The notes beneath the pieces are model-generated. The model was not told the DNA's origin, made no database searches, and saw nothing but the letters and a program-made list of their open reading frames with translations. Shown here piece after piece: positions 27,669-42,542 of a stretch of DNA of 64,000 bases. A program made the position numbers and the translations under genes. This DNA comes from Alishewanella tabrizica (lineage in GTDB: Bacteria > Pseudomonadota > Gammaproteobacteria > Enterobacterales > Alteromonadaceae): contig NZ_BMYR01000002.1 of assembly GCF_014652375.1 (NCBI RefSeq), positions 352,164-416,163 on the forward strand, given 5' to 3'. Position 1 is the first letter of the stretch; the number at the start of each line of letters is the position of its first letter.

Positions 27669-29654
27669 TTACTCTGTGCTGATGCGCAGTCGTTGTGTTG
27701 TAGTGAGTTTGCCATTGGCCGCTTGCAAACAGGGAGCATCTTTACTGACTCGGATCAGATAAGGTGGCTCGCTAATGGTCGCCGCGGCAAAGTTACTGTG
27801 ACACAGCGAGTGACTTAAACTGCGATAGTGATCGCGGCTAAACAGGGGGCTTTTGCTTTGTAACGGGCTAGCGGTATTCGTCAGAGGCGTTTTGTCCGCT
27901 GCAGGTATTAACGTCAGTGTACCTTGCTGAAAATAAGCGGTATCACCTGTTGTTAAGCTGTACGTTTGAGCCAGCAGTTGTGTGGCGCTTGCGTCGGGTT
28001 GCAGTGCGCTAATGTAAACTTCGCCTGCCCCAGTTGCCGCTAACTGGACAATTCTTTCTAGTTGGCCTTCTGTTTGGCTTGCAGTTTCGCCCTGAATTTG
28101 CTCTTCTAGTTGCCCTTCTTGTTTGAAACCTAGATCAACCAATAACGCGGTCGCTTCATCTATGCCAAATCCTAGTGGGGTTTGTGTAGCCTGTTGTAAT
28201 ACCAACAAGCGCGCTTGCCGTCCACGTTCAGCAAAATGCGTATCTAAAATACCCAGTGGAAACAATCCTAATCCCCCCGCGGCGGTGAAAGTAAGCTGGC
28301 GCTCACTCATTTGTTCTGGGCAGCGTGCTTCAGTACGACAACCCGGCCATGGCGGCATAGCGGCTTTAGCGCCGTACTGCAGTGCATGATAGCTATCACC
28401 ATTGGTGATCATCGGTATGGGTAAGGCTGCTTCGGGGGTAAATTGATTACCACTCATTACCGCTGTGCCCGCACTGGTGCCTCCGACTATCAGTCGTTTT
28501 TGTTTAATGCTCTCCACCAGCGCAAGCAGTTCCGGCGTTGCTAAGCCATCCTGCTGTCGTAATGCCAGATAGGTCAGACTTTGATCGCCACCATTAAAAA
28601 ATATCCCATCAGCATCTGCCATCAAGGCAACTATAGCTTGGCTACCTTTATTACAGAGTTGCTGTTTATTGGCAAAAAGATCGGCATAAATCTGTTCGCG
28701 CCGATAACTGCCATGTAACTGGGCTAAATATTGAGGTAGGGCATCACAATTTTTTTCAGACAGTGCGCGTTGCATCGCGGCGGTTAAAGGCAACCACTGT
28801 GCGTCAGCACCGGCTTGACGAAACACATCAACATAGAAATCGACAGCCGCAAAAGGATCACGTGATGAGGCCGTAACAATTAAGATCTTCGGTTGGGTAC
28901 GGCCCTTCGTCACGGCTTTTTCTGCCGCGAGTTGCACAAATTGCCGATAAAGCATAGCCGATTCGGTGTCTGCAGTGTGTGCCAGATCAACCTGTTCAGT
29001 GAGTCGGTACTTGCCATCAGTACTTAACGTAGGCACTTCTAGATAATCTAAAACGGCATTAAGCTCGCGCTCAGAGAGTGCCTGCCACAGCGTTTCACCG
29101 CTTTGAGGGGACGATTCACTCTCGGTTTCTGCTCGCCATAACGCGATCAATTGTTGTTCACTAATCGGCTGAGGGGTTTTCTGTTGTAAAGCACTGAATA
29201 AACTGACTAATTGTGGCTGCAGATCGCGACGTGCTTCACTAAAAATCTCGGCATTCGCGAGCAATTGAATGGTGGACGGGTGTAACAGGTAACGATTAGC
29301 CGTTTTAGCCAATTCATTAAAGGTGGTATTTTCTACGCAGCTTGCTGCAGACATTGAGCTGCAGGTTGCTAAACCGCCACCGATTAACATTAAATCATAG
29401 TTTGCCGTGGGAAGAGACACCACAGGTTGAGCTGCATCTTCGGCAGTCGCCGGATCGTGAATTGGCGAATTGGGCTCGTCTGTTAGGACGGGCTCATGTG
29501 CTACTGCAGGTATGTCTTGAAGCTCGGTAACCTCTTGCAAGACCCGTGCAGTGTACTGAGTATTTACCGTTTCAAGCTGCGACTCGGAATTCAGAGGGGG
29601 TTGTGCGTTGACGAATGAACTAATAACGAATAATGATAAGCAAGATAAACGCAT
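27669..29654 (-). CDS. Secreted cyanophycinase-like S51 peptidase with long N-terminal extension
   Basis: A 661-residue protein with a signal peptide (MRLSCLSLFVISSFVNA), so it is exported. From about residue 255 it carries the cyanophycinase/peptidase S51 domain: ILIVTASSRDP, the IFFNGGDQSLTYLAL element, the nucleophile motif GGTSAGTAVMSG (serine near residue 391) and DTHFAERGRQARLL, which in cyanophycinases reads DxHFxxRGRxxRL. Cyanophycinase cuts the Asp-Arg storage polymer into beta-Asp-Arg dipeptides. About 230 residues between the signal peptide and this domain, and a C-terminal tail of about 100 residues, are extra compared with the 270-residue intracellular enzyme. The start ATG abuts the stop of the dipeptidase gene (TAAATG) with AGGAGG inside it, so the two are coupled. 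Last gene of the operon. Confidence 0.88.
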   Translation of the reverse strand: MRLSCLSLFVISSFVNAQPPLNSESQLETVNTQYTARVLQEVTELQDIPAVAHEPVLTDEPNSPIHDPATAEDAAQPVVSLPTANYDLMLIGGGLATCSSMSAASCVENTTFNELAKTANRYLLHPSTIQLLANAEIFSEARRDLQPQLVSLFSALQQKTPQPISEQQLIALWRAETESESSPQSGETLWQALSERELNAVLDYLEVPTLSTDGKYRLTEQVDLAHTADTESAMLYRQFVQLAAEKAVTKGRTQPKILIVTASSRDPFAAVDFYVDVFRQAGADAQWLPLTAAMQRALSEKNCDALPQYLAQLHGSYRREQIYADLFANKQQLCNKGSQAIVALMADADGIFFNGGDQSLTYLALRQQDGLATPELLALVESIKQKRLIVGGTSAGTAVMSGNQFTPEAALPIPMITNGDSYHALQYGAKAAMPPWPGCRTEARCPEQMSERQLTFTAAGGLGLFPLGILDTHFAERGRQARLLVLQQATQTPLGFGIDEATALLVDLGFKQEGQLEEQIQGETASQTEGQLERIVQLAATGAGEVYISALQPDASATQLLAQTYSLTTGDTAYFQQGTLTLIPAADKTPLTNTASPLQSKSPLFSRDHYRSLSHSLCHSNFAAATISEPPYLIRVSKDAPCLQAANGKLTTTQRLRISTE

Positions 29655-30860
29655 TTAACCTCCTGTTGCACAATGCTGTGGCTTTTCAAATGTTCCCCAA
29701 ACTACGGGCTTGCCTGCGCTCACCAAGCAACGACCTTTGGCGAATAGGGTGTCTAGGCTTAAATCGTGGCGATTGAGCAGCAGCATATCAGCATCTTTCC
29801 CAACTGCAAGCTGCCCTTTTTGTTTTAGCCCTAAAATATTTGCAGGCGCAGCTGTTACGCTAGTAAGGGCGGCACTGAGTTCAACTTGATACTCCAATAC
29901 AGCACTTTGGAATGCCGTTAGTAAACTTTGTACTTTACCTACCTCTAGGCCAATTAATTCACCATTGGCATGGTAAATCGGCAAGCTGGCATTACCGTCA
30001 GAGCTCATGGTGAGTTGCATTGCCGGGATCCCCGCCGCGAGTGCTCTTTGCAGTGCCGCCGCAGCCGCCACTTCGCCATGTTGTAAATCATAGGCAGTAG
30101 TACTGGTGGTAAAATCAATGACGCCGCCAGCTTGCGCAAAACGTAATCCTGCCTGAAACAGGGCTTCGTTGCGATTAATATGCGTAGGGTAGAATTGTTT
30201 TAGGCTTAATTCAGAGCCTGCGACTGCGTCAAACAGCGGTTGCAGTAGGCTTTTGCCACTGCCAACGTGCACACTTACGATGCCTTTTTTCCCCGCTAAC
30301 ATGCCGCCAACTCTTGCCGCAGCAGCAACTTTACGTAATTCGCTCAGCGTGGGTTGTGATGAGCGATGATCGCTAATGGCGATTTCGCCAACACCGATAA
30401 TTTTATCAATTAAAATAAGATCGTCTGTAATATGGCCAGTAAGGGTGCGACACGGGATTTCGTAAGAGCCGGTATGGCAATAGGTACTTATTCCCTCCGT
30501 TTCTAATGCATGGGCTTTTGCTAAGAGATTGGTGAGCGTGCGCGTAGTTGCGTCAGTGCCAAGAACACCTATTGCCGTTGTGACTCCGGCAAGCGTGGCA
30601 TCGGTAAGCTGCATTTCCGGTGTACGCGTGGCAAATCCGCCTTCGCCACCACCGCCAATATAATGGACTAAGGAGTCGACGAAACCTGGTACGAGCAATT
30701 TGTTGCTGCCATCGATCACCGTAACCGGTAAATTGCTGTTTTCCAGCGTCAGGTTTTCACTGATTGCGGCAATCCGATTGCCAGCAATCAGCACATCTTT
30801 AATCCCCTGTGCAGTGGGAGCAAAAACGCTGGCACCTTTTATTAGAATAATATGTTCCAA
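29655..30860 (-). CDS. iadA: Isoaspartyl-dipeptidase-like amidohydrolase with altered metal site
   Basis: A 401-residue amidohydrolase matching isoaspartyl dipeptidase, which splits beta-aspartyl dipeptides such as beta-Asp-Arg. Family stretches: IGGGGEGGFATRTPEM, GVLGTDATTRTLTNLL, ISDHRSSQP, YPTHINRNEALF and MSSDGNAS. Metal residues H66, H198, H227 and D288 are present. The first His of the HxH pair is Leu (L64; DSLVHY, whereas E. coli has DQHVHL), and the residue aligned with the carbamylated Lys is Glu (E159 in GVGEIAISDH). The start is TTG at 30858-30860 after GAGG. It lies ten bases after the YfcC-type gene and directly before the cyanophycinase, which fits a role in cleaving the dipeptides the latter releases. 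No signal peptide: the enzyme is cytoplasmic. Confidence 0.88.
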   Translation of the reverse strand: MEHIILIKGASVFAPTAQGIKDVLIAGNRIAAISENLTLENSNLPVTVIDGSNKLLVPGFVDSLVHYIGGGGEGGFATRTPEMQLTDATLAGVTTAIGVLGTDATTRTLTNLLAKAHALETEGISTYCHTGSYEIPCRTLTGHITDDLILIDKIIGVGEIAISDHRSSQPTLSELRKVAAAARVGGMLAGKKGIVSVHVGSGKSLLQPLFDAVAGSELSLKQFYPTHINRNEALFQAGLRFAQAGGVIDFTTSTTAYDLQHGEVAAAAALQRALAAGIPAMQLTMSSDGNASLPIYHANGELIGLEVGKVQSLLTAFQSAVLEYQVELSAALTSVTAAPANILGLKQKGQLAVGKDADMLLLNRHDLSLDTLFAKGRCLVSAGKPVVWGTFEKPQHCATGG

Positions 30861-30870
30861 GTTTACCTCG

Positions 30871-32355
30871 TTATTGATATTTAATGGCTACAGCGAGCAA
30901 CATAAACAGGCTGGCGAGCGCAAATAAGCAAAGTTGTAATTTCCACATAAATTTAAACCAGACGGTCCAATCGACACGAACAACGCCTAAACAGCCAATT
31001 AATGCCGCGGAAGTAGGAATAATACAATTCGTTAGGCCATCGCCCAGTTGGAAGGCCAGCACCGCAATTTGCCTTGATAGCCCTAACATGTCAGAGAGTG
31101 GTGCAATTAATGGCATTGTTAGTGCTGCCTGACCGGAACCCGATGCCACAAAGAAATTAAACACCGATTGCATCACCAGCATCAGCCAAGCGGATAGCCA
31201 AGCCGGAAAGTCGCCAAGGGCTTGGCCCGAGTAAAACAGTAAGGTATTGAGTACTGAAGGCGACTCAGGATTATCTCCCCCCAAAATCAGAACAATCCCT
31301 TTTGCCATACCCACAATAAGGGCTGCCGGCAGCAATTCTGCTGCGCCTTGTTTAAAGCCATCGGCCGCATCATTCATGCTAAAGCGTTTTCCGATAACAG
31401 CGATGACTGCGATAACAACACCGATTGTAAAAAATTGGCTGGCAATTTCGGGGATATAGTATTCGCGCTGGGTTACTCCCCAAATGATCCAGACTAAGCC
31501 TAAGAAAAATACCGTTAAAATAACACTGTCTAATCCCGTGTAGTCTGAGGTTACTGTCGCTTTTTGTTGTTGGCGTAGCCGTTGATCGGTGTCAAAACTG
31601 AGCGAACGCGTGGGATCTGCTTTCACCTTTGAGGCATAACGCATGGTGTAGAAAATACCGAACAGTGTAAAGGTCCCCCACATCCAATACCGTAGGTATG
31701 CACCAGAGAGCAGGGGTATATCGGCTATTCCTTGCGCGATAGCCACATTAAACGGATTCATCCATGACGTCGCAAAACCGATTTGTGTTGCCACATAGGT
31801 CACCAGCACAGTGGTAATGGCATCGTAGCCAAGGGCTAACATCAGCGGTAGCAAGATAATACAAAATGCGATCGCCTCTTCCCCCATGCCAAACACGGCA
31901 CCGCCAAGCGAAAATAAGCTAAACATGAGCGGAATAAAGAGAAACTCGGCGCGCTTAGTTTTATCAATTAACGCGATGATACCGTTATGAATGGCACCGG
32001 TTTTCATAATGATCCCAAAAGCACCGCCGGTAAGCAGGATAAATGCAATAACCCCTACTGCAGAGCCCCATTTTGAGCCCGATACCATTCCTTCAAAGGC
32101 ATAGTTAAAAAAGCCTATCTCGCCGCCTTCGGCAAACAAAGGGACACCGTTATGGCCGTCACTAGCCAATTGAAAACTCTCAGGATCTAGCTTGCCTTTG
32201 GTTTTTGCTGCACCGGTTGTTTCCGTAGCCAGCTCAGTGAGACTAAAGCTGCCCGCAGGCACCAGATATGAGGCAAGCGCCGCCAGTATCATCACAAAAA
32301 ATAGGATGACAAAAGCGTCCGGCATACTGGCCGGTTTTTTTGTTGGTTCAGTCAT
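30871..32355 (-). CDS. YfcC-family transporter of the cyanophycinase operon
   Basis: A 494-residue inner-membrane permease with about twelve segments, same family as the gene at 23160 (shared FFVASGSGQAALTMPL and RQIAVLAFQLGDGLTN signature). Between the first and second membrane segments it has an extra polar loop (residues about 35-75). Its position between the TonB receptor and the isoaspartyl dipeptidase suggests that it brings beta-aspartyl dipeptides, or free arginine/aspartate, from the periplasm into the cytoplasm. That is inference from context; the family's substrates are poorly known. The gap to the dipeptidase is ten bases, so they are cotranscribed. Confidence 0.88.
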   Translation of the reverse strand: MTEPTKKPASMPDAFVILFFVMILAALASYLVPAGSFSLTELATETTGAAKTKGKLDPESFQLASDGHNGVPLFAEGGEIGFFNYAFEGMVSGSKWGSAVGVIAFILLTGGAFGIIMKTGAIHNGIIALIDKTKRAEFLFIPLMFSLFSLGGAVFGMGEEAIAFCIILLPLMLALGYDAITTVLVTYVATQIGFATSWMNPFNVAIAQGIADIPLLSGAYLRYWMWGTFTLFGIFYTMRYASKVKADPTRSLSFDTDQRLRQQQKATVTSDYTGLDSVILTVFFLGLVWIIWGVTQREYYIPEIASQFFTIGVVIAVIAVIGKRFSMNDAADGFKQGAAELLPAALIVGMAKGIVLILGGDNPESPSVLNTLLFYSGQALGDFPAWLSAWLMLVMQSVFNFFVASGSGQAALTMPLIAPLSDMLGLSRQIAVLAFQLGDGLTNCIIPTSAALIGCLGVVRVDWTVWFKFMWKLQLCLFALASLFMLLAVAIKYQ

Positions 32356-32372
32356 AAAAGTCGCCTATTTGT

Positions 32373-32398
32373 TGGCTGCCAGCAGTCACTGGCAGCCA
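32373..32398 (-). other. Intra-operon stem-loop between receptor and transporter
   Basis: Perfect 10-bp inverted repeat TGGCTGCCAG / CTGGCAGCCA with a six-base loop, in the 49-base gap after the TonB receptor. There is no U run. It could shield the receptor transcript from 3' decay and give it higher expression than the downstream genes. Confidence 0.6.
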
Positions 32399-32404
32399 GC
32401 GGTT

Positions 32405-35377
32405 TTAGAAGAAATAACTAAAGGATAGACGATAGTTTCTTCCTAGCGCGTCATGATTAATAGAGTCAAAACCGCGTGTAGTACCAAACACTTTAGGTGG
32501 ATCTCGATCAAGTAGGTTATCGATGCTGAAGGTCACACTGGCACGGGTAAATTCGTAACCAAGGTAACCCCGCAAGGTGGTCCAAGAGGCCACATCGCGC
32601 TCACCGTTTTCATCTAATACCCCAAGCGCTGCCATCTCGGCTAGATCACGGGTTCGTAAGCGGCTTATATCATCTGCATAAGAAGCTGTATAATTAGCGG
32701 CTAAACCGGTGCTGAAATTATCGGCACGCCACGAGACGCGTAAGTTGGCAATGTTACGCGGATAGCGATAGGTTCCAACCAGTGATTCAATTTCATCTGA
32801 GCCCGCTTTGTTACGCTCAAAAGATAAATAGTGCGTCCAATCGATGTCTACGCCAAGCTTACCTTGGGGGAGTTCAAAAGTATGGCTTAAACGGGTATCA
32901 ATGCCTTTCACTTGCTGACGACCGACATTGTCTAGCAAAATGACATGATCACGTTGCAATGGCAAGCTGGTGATCCTTGCCGGCGTACTGCTCACCCAAT
33001 TGTTAAGGATTTGCGTCATATTGGCGTCGGCGTTGGTTAAATTACGACCTTGGCTATCTAGCACCTGACAAATATTGAAGCGATCACGTCCCACCGCTAA
33101 ATTGGGATTTAACGAAATACCTGTTTGCCCTTCAGGCACTAAACCACAATGTCGTTGCGTCACATCTCTGATACTACGTGCCATGGCAGCAGTTAAATCG
33201 GTATCAACCAGTTTCTTATGATCAAACTGCCAATAATCAACGGTAAGCGTGGTATTACTAGTTGGGCTATAGCCAAAGCCCACACTAACGGATTCTGACG
33301 TTTCGGCATCTAACTCCGGATTACCGAGTTCTAACACATTAACGCTACTGGTACCGCCTAAGCCACCACAATAAAATTGATTGACTAGTTCATTGGCTGA
33401 GCAATCATAACGGGCGGTGGTGGTACGCAATTTCACCCCGGATTGTGTTAAAGAGGGCGCGCGGAAGGAGCTAGCCCAAGATGCCCGCACAACTAACTCA
33501 TCGGTAGGCCGATAGGTAAAGCCAATTTTCGGATTAAAAGTGCCGCCAAAATCGTTGTAGTGATCATAGCGTCCTGCGGCCAATAGCTCCAGTTGTTGGG
33601 TTAACGGAACGTATACTTCGGTAAAAACTGCCGCTTGGTTACGACTGGCAGACGAGAGGCTGGAACCAAACCCAAACACATCGACTAAATAATTATTTTC
33701 AAAGCGAGCCTGCGCATTAAGTGACGGTTCGTCAGTGATTTTTTCGCGTCGTAGCTCTGCACCAAAGGCGGCTCGAACCATTTGCTCATTAAAGGAAAAT
33801 AGCTCGCCGCTGATCCGAGCGTCCCAACCATAGAGTGTACTCAAACCATCCCGTGTCGGCACCTCTTGTGCCAAGGCCAAGCGGGCCTCATTTACTGCGT
33901 CGTTTTGTAAGAACGGATTATATAATCCAACCAAATTGGCCCCGGTATTACAGCTTAGCGTGTTGCCAGTTCGGCTAGCAATGCTACTATCTGAACAAAG
34001 TTCGCCCGCTATCGCTGCATGGTATTTGTAGCGATTATAAATCCCTGCAACAGCCTCTTGCGTTGATTTAGAACGAGAAAGTAATAAAGCACTTTCCCAA
34101 TCCCATTCTCGATAGGTTCCAGATAAACCAGAGACTAGACGTACGGCTTCAGTGGTTATATCAATGGTTCTTGGCGTGTTAAAACGCGCATCAAATTGAA
34201 AACCAAACAGTCTGCGGCCCGTGGGTGATAAAAAGGGATCGAGGTAAATGTCATCATCACCAAACGTAATAAAGCTATTATCGCGCGTGGTACCCGGGAA
34301 AATATCTAGCGATGATTCTGGCGCCCAAGCACCTTCGGCATCATTTAGCTGATTAATCGGTGCGGGGCTAGATACCGCCGTTGATTTGGTTCGGGTATAA
34401 ATAACGTCCGTTTGCCAATTCAGAGTAGAAGATAGGTCTTTATTAAACATTAATCCCGCAGCAGCGCTTTGAAACGGGCTACGTAGCACATCATCTTCAT
34501 TAGGATAGTAGGCACAAATACGTTCGCCAAATTCAGTGGTAACAAGCGGAGTGGCACAGCCTGGCGTCGCTATTTCATCGCCACTAAGCGTGGATAGATA
34601 ATAAATATTTGGCGTGCCTTTGGGTAAATAGGAGTAGTTACTCTGTAAAATGGGCGCACGCGTGAAGGCCCGATCGGTCGAACGAAAATCTTGGCGATCG
34701 AAAATATCGGCGAACAGGGTTAAGTTTCCTCCAGCGAGCGCTTGTCCCCAAATAATATTCAGGTTTGCGGTACCTTCATCACTTGATGCCGTGCTATTAC
34801 CATAAGAAACGTTTACTTCTGCCTTGTCGTAATCTTTCTTTAAAATGTAGTTAATAACCCCAGCAACGGCGTCCGCACCATAAATCGCTGAGGCGCCGGT
34901 AGCTAAAATTTCCACTCGCTCAATGGCCGCTAATGGAATACTGTTAATATCCACAAAGTTTTGTGTGCCGGCGGCAAACGAGGACGCGGCAACCCGTCGC
35001 CCATTAATTAGCGTTAGGGTTGATGCGGGACCTAAGCCTCTTAATGAGGCTGCTGCTTGTCCGGCAGGGGTTGAGGTTGACGTCGCGCCACTTTCGGAGG
35101 TTGAAAAGGTGCCACTGCCTCCGCGTAACTGCCCTAAATCTTGTAATAACTCATATAAAGAACTGGCGCCTGAGTTTTTAATATCTTCAGCTGAAAGCAC
35201 AACAAGGGGTTGTGCGCCCTCAAGATCCACACCTTTAATGCGGGATCCGGTAACAGTGATGCGCTCGGTAGTGGTGTCGTCGATGTCGGTATTGTTCAGA
35301 TTTTGTTGTGCACTGGCAGAAAAACTTACAGCAAATGCGGCAGCCATAGCTAATGATAGCGAAGTGAATTGTGTCAT
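32405..35377 (-). CDS. TonB-dependent receptor of the cyanophycinase operon
   Basis: A 990-residue outer-membrane receptor. I start at ATG 35375-35377 (MTQFTSLSLAMAAAF) because it gives a clean signal peptide cut after SASA (about residue 23) with an AGGGG-like site upstream; the frame extends 15 codons further without one. The plug domain (about 35-170) shows ITVTGSRI, SLRGLGPASTLTLINGRRVA and SAIYGADAVAGVINYI. The barrel follows and ends in YRLSFSYFF with the terminal Phe. The type matches receptors for peptides or oligosaccharides, not small siderophores. As first gene of an operon with a secreted cyanophycinase, a permease and a beta-aspartyl dipeptidase, it probably imports cyanophycin fragments. 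Confidence 0.9.
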   Translation of the reverse strand: MTQFTSLSLAMAAAFAVSFSASAQQNLNNTDIDDTTTERITVTGSRIKGVDLEGAQPLVVLSAEDIKNSGASSLYELLQDLGQLRGGSGTFSTSESGATSTSTPAGQAAASLRGLGPASTLTLINGRRVAASSFAAGTQNFVDINSIPLAAIERVEILATGASAIYGADAVAGVINYILKKDYDKAEVNVSYGNSTASSDEGTANLNIIWGQALAGGNLTLFADIFDRQDFRSTDRAFTRAPILQSNYSYLPKGTPNIYYLSTLSGDEIATPGCATPLVTTEFGERICAYYPNEDDVLRSPFQSAAAGLMFNKDLSSTLNWQTDVIYTRTKSTAVSSPAPINQLNDAEGAWAPESSLDIFPGTTRDNSFITFGDDDIYLDPFLSPTGRRLFGFQFDARFNTPRTIDITTEAVRLVSGLSGTYREWDWESALLLSRSKSTQEAVAGIYNRYKYHAAIAGELCSDSSIASRTGNTLSCNTGANLVGLYNPFLQNDAVNEARLALAQEVPTRDGLSTLYGWDARISGELFSFNEQMVRAAFGAELRREKITDEPSLNAQARFENNYLVDVFGFGSSLSSASRNQAAVFTEVYVPLTQQLELLAAGRYDHYNDFGGTFNPKIGFTYRPTDELVVRASWASSFRAPSLTQSGVKLRTTTARYDCSANELVNQFYCGGLGGTSSVNVLELGNPELDAETSESVSVGFGYSPTSNTTLTVDYWQFDHKKLVDTDLTAAMARSIRDVTQRHCGLVPEGQTGISLNPNLAVGRDRFNICQVLDSQGRNLTNADANMTQILNNWVSSTPARITSLPLQRDHVILLDNVGRQQVKGIDTRLSHTFELPQGKLGVDIDWTHYLSFERNKAGSDEIESLVGTYRYPRNIANLRVSWRADNFSTGLAANYTASYADDISRLRTRDLAEMAALGVLDENGERDVASWTTLRGYLGYEFTRASVTFSIDNLLDRDPPKVFGTTRGFDSINHDALGRNYRLSFSYFF

Positions 35378-36000
35378 ATTTTTATACCCCTGGGATAAAG
35401 TCAGCCGCATAGCTAACGCCAACAGTAAAATGTTGTAAGGCGCAAGAATGCTGATGCAGCTGAAGGCTTCATCAATGCTTTTTTAGTTTTTTATTTAGTG
35501 GTGCTGAGTAAAACCAGTAGAAGCAGGTAACCATGCGTAACACCCTATTACAGGGTTAAGCAAAAGTAACCTGGTGCGTTTCTACTCGTTAAACCACTCC
35601 GAGAGGTAGTATGACGAGTAGTGATATGATCCGAGTTGGATGGCTTTCTTTAACATATCGCTACTTAATAAGAATGCGTTAATATTGGATGGGCAAACAA
35701 TTTATAGCGTAAACTTTAAACGTTTTGCCAAAACATCTGGGCAGTACACTTACATCATGGTTCGATTAAATAACCAACCCGCACTAATAGATTTACTTGT
35801 CTTATCGAAAACTGTCAAGCAACAAATGCACGTTTGTTAAAATAAATCTTAGCGAATACAGACACCCGCTTAGCGTTGTGTTTAGGACCAAGAGTTAGAG
35901 GGAGTATGCACAGGCTGTATCATGATGTTATAGGATTTAAGCCTACAAACAACGCCATAAGCTAACATTTTTTTTTGGTATTGATTAGAGGCGGGTAAAA
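35378..36000. other. Intergenic region between the receptor and gltD
   Basis: About 620 bases. The promoter of the cyanophycinase operon must lie in its left part, but I see no convincing -35/-10 pair. A plus-strand open frame at 35640-35840 (66 codons) has no ribosome site and no recognisable similarity, and I do not call it. No ARG-box-like sequence is evident here. Confidence 0.5.
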
Positions 36001-36045
36001 GGCCTCTTAGCGTCACGCCGCAGCATGGGCTAACGTTAAGAGGCC
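35997..36045 (-). terminator. Terminator after gltD
   Basis: GGCCTCTTA / TAAGAGGCC stem around a long, partly paired loop, followed on the minus strand by TTTTA. It lies about 40 bases past the gltD stop. Confidence 0.6.
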
Positions 36046-36086
36046 GCAATAATCACGTAAACAGGTGAGTGTTTTTCGGTTCGCCG

Positions 36087-41973
<5,887 letters not shown>

Positions 41974-41997
41974 GACTCGCCTCCAAACTTATCCTGA

Positions 41998-42036
41998 AAT
42001 AAATAATTATTTAAATTTTTTGAATTATTATTCTTA
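41998..42036 (-). promoter_or_regulatory. Tandem ARG-box-like operator upstream of gltB
   Basis: Two 18-bp sites that match the ArgR consensus WNTNAATWWWWATTNANW. Box 1 at 41998-42015 contains the perfect palindrome TAAATAATTATTTA and fits all positions. Box 2 at 42019-42036 contains TGAATTATTATTC and misses one position. They are separated by exactly 3 bp, the spacing of E. coli ARG-box pairs (21 bp centre to centre). The pair lies 25-63 bases before the gltB start. ArgR control of gltBD is known in E. coli. Confidence 0.65.
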
Positions 42037-42542
42037 TAATGGTTTTTGCTTGCGTGACAAGAAAATACCTTTTGTTCTAGTAGAGGTCAATGTGCTGCGG
42101 ACGTTTATTTGATTTATTTGGCCGTCTATACATTTAGAGGTTAATAGGTATACCGATATTTCTATCAAATTGCAAGTAGGATTTCTTGAACGTATCAAGC
42201 GTAAACACTGTGTTTTTACCCGAATTACCCACTAAGCTTATTTCTATGCGCATGGTCTGAATGCTAAATAAGAAATTAAATTGCACTGTAAAAGAAAACA
42301 CTTAATAAATTAAAGCTATTAACTGCATAGAGCAAATAATTATGCGTAATCGACTTTGTAATCAATCGGCAGCGATGTCAGGCTTCCATGTCCTGCAACA
42401 TTGGCAAGCGGGGTAATAACCGTTACTCTATCTGCTATGCCAATACATATCAGTATAGTGACCGTTGTTGATGTTGGCGAATGAGAAAGTACGTTACACA
42501 AAGCGCTAAAAAGACCCTTTACTCAATTTAAGTTAGGTTGTT
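42037..42542. other. Divergent intergenic region gltB/arcB
   Basis: About 500 AT-rich bases holding the arcB promoter and possibly an upstream part of the gltB control region. I see no gene with a ribosome site; a 24-codon frame near 42341 is not convincing. Confidence 0.5.

Noticed and set aside
34923..35438. A 171-codon plus-strand frame over the start of the TonB receptor
   Set aside because: Antisense to the signal peptide and plug of a clearly conserved receptor; its composition is that of a shadow frame.
35640..35840. A 66-codon plus-strand frame between the receptor and gltD
   Set aside because: No ribosome site, no recognisable family, and a length that can arise by chance in AT-rich DNA.
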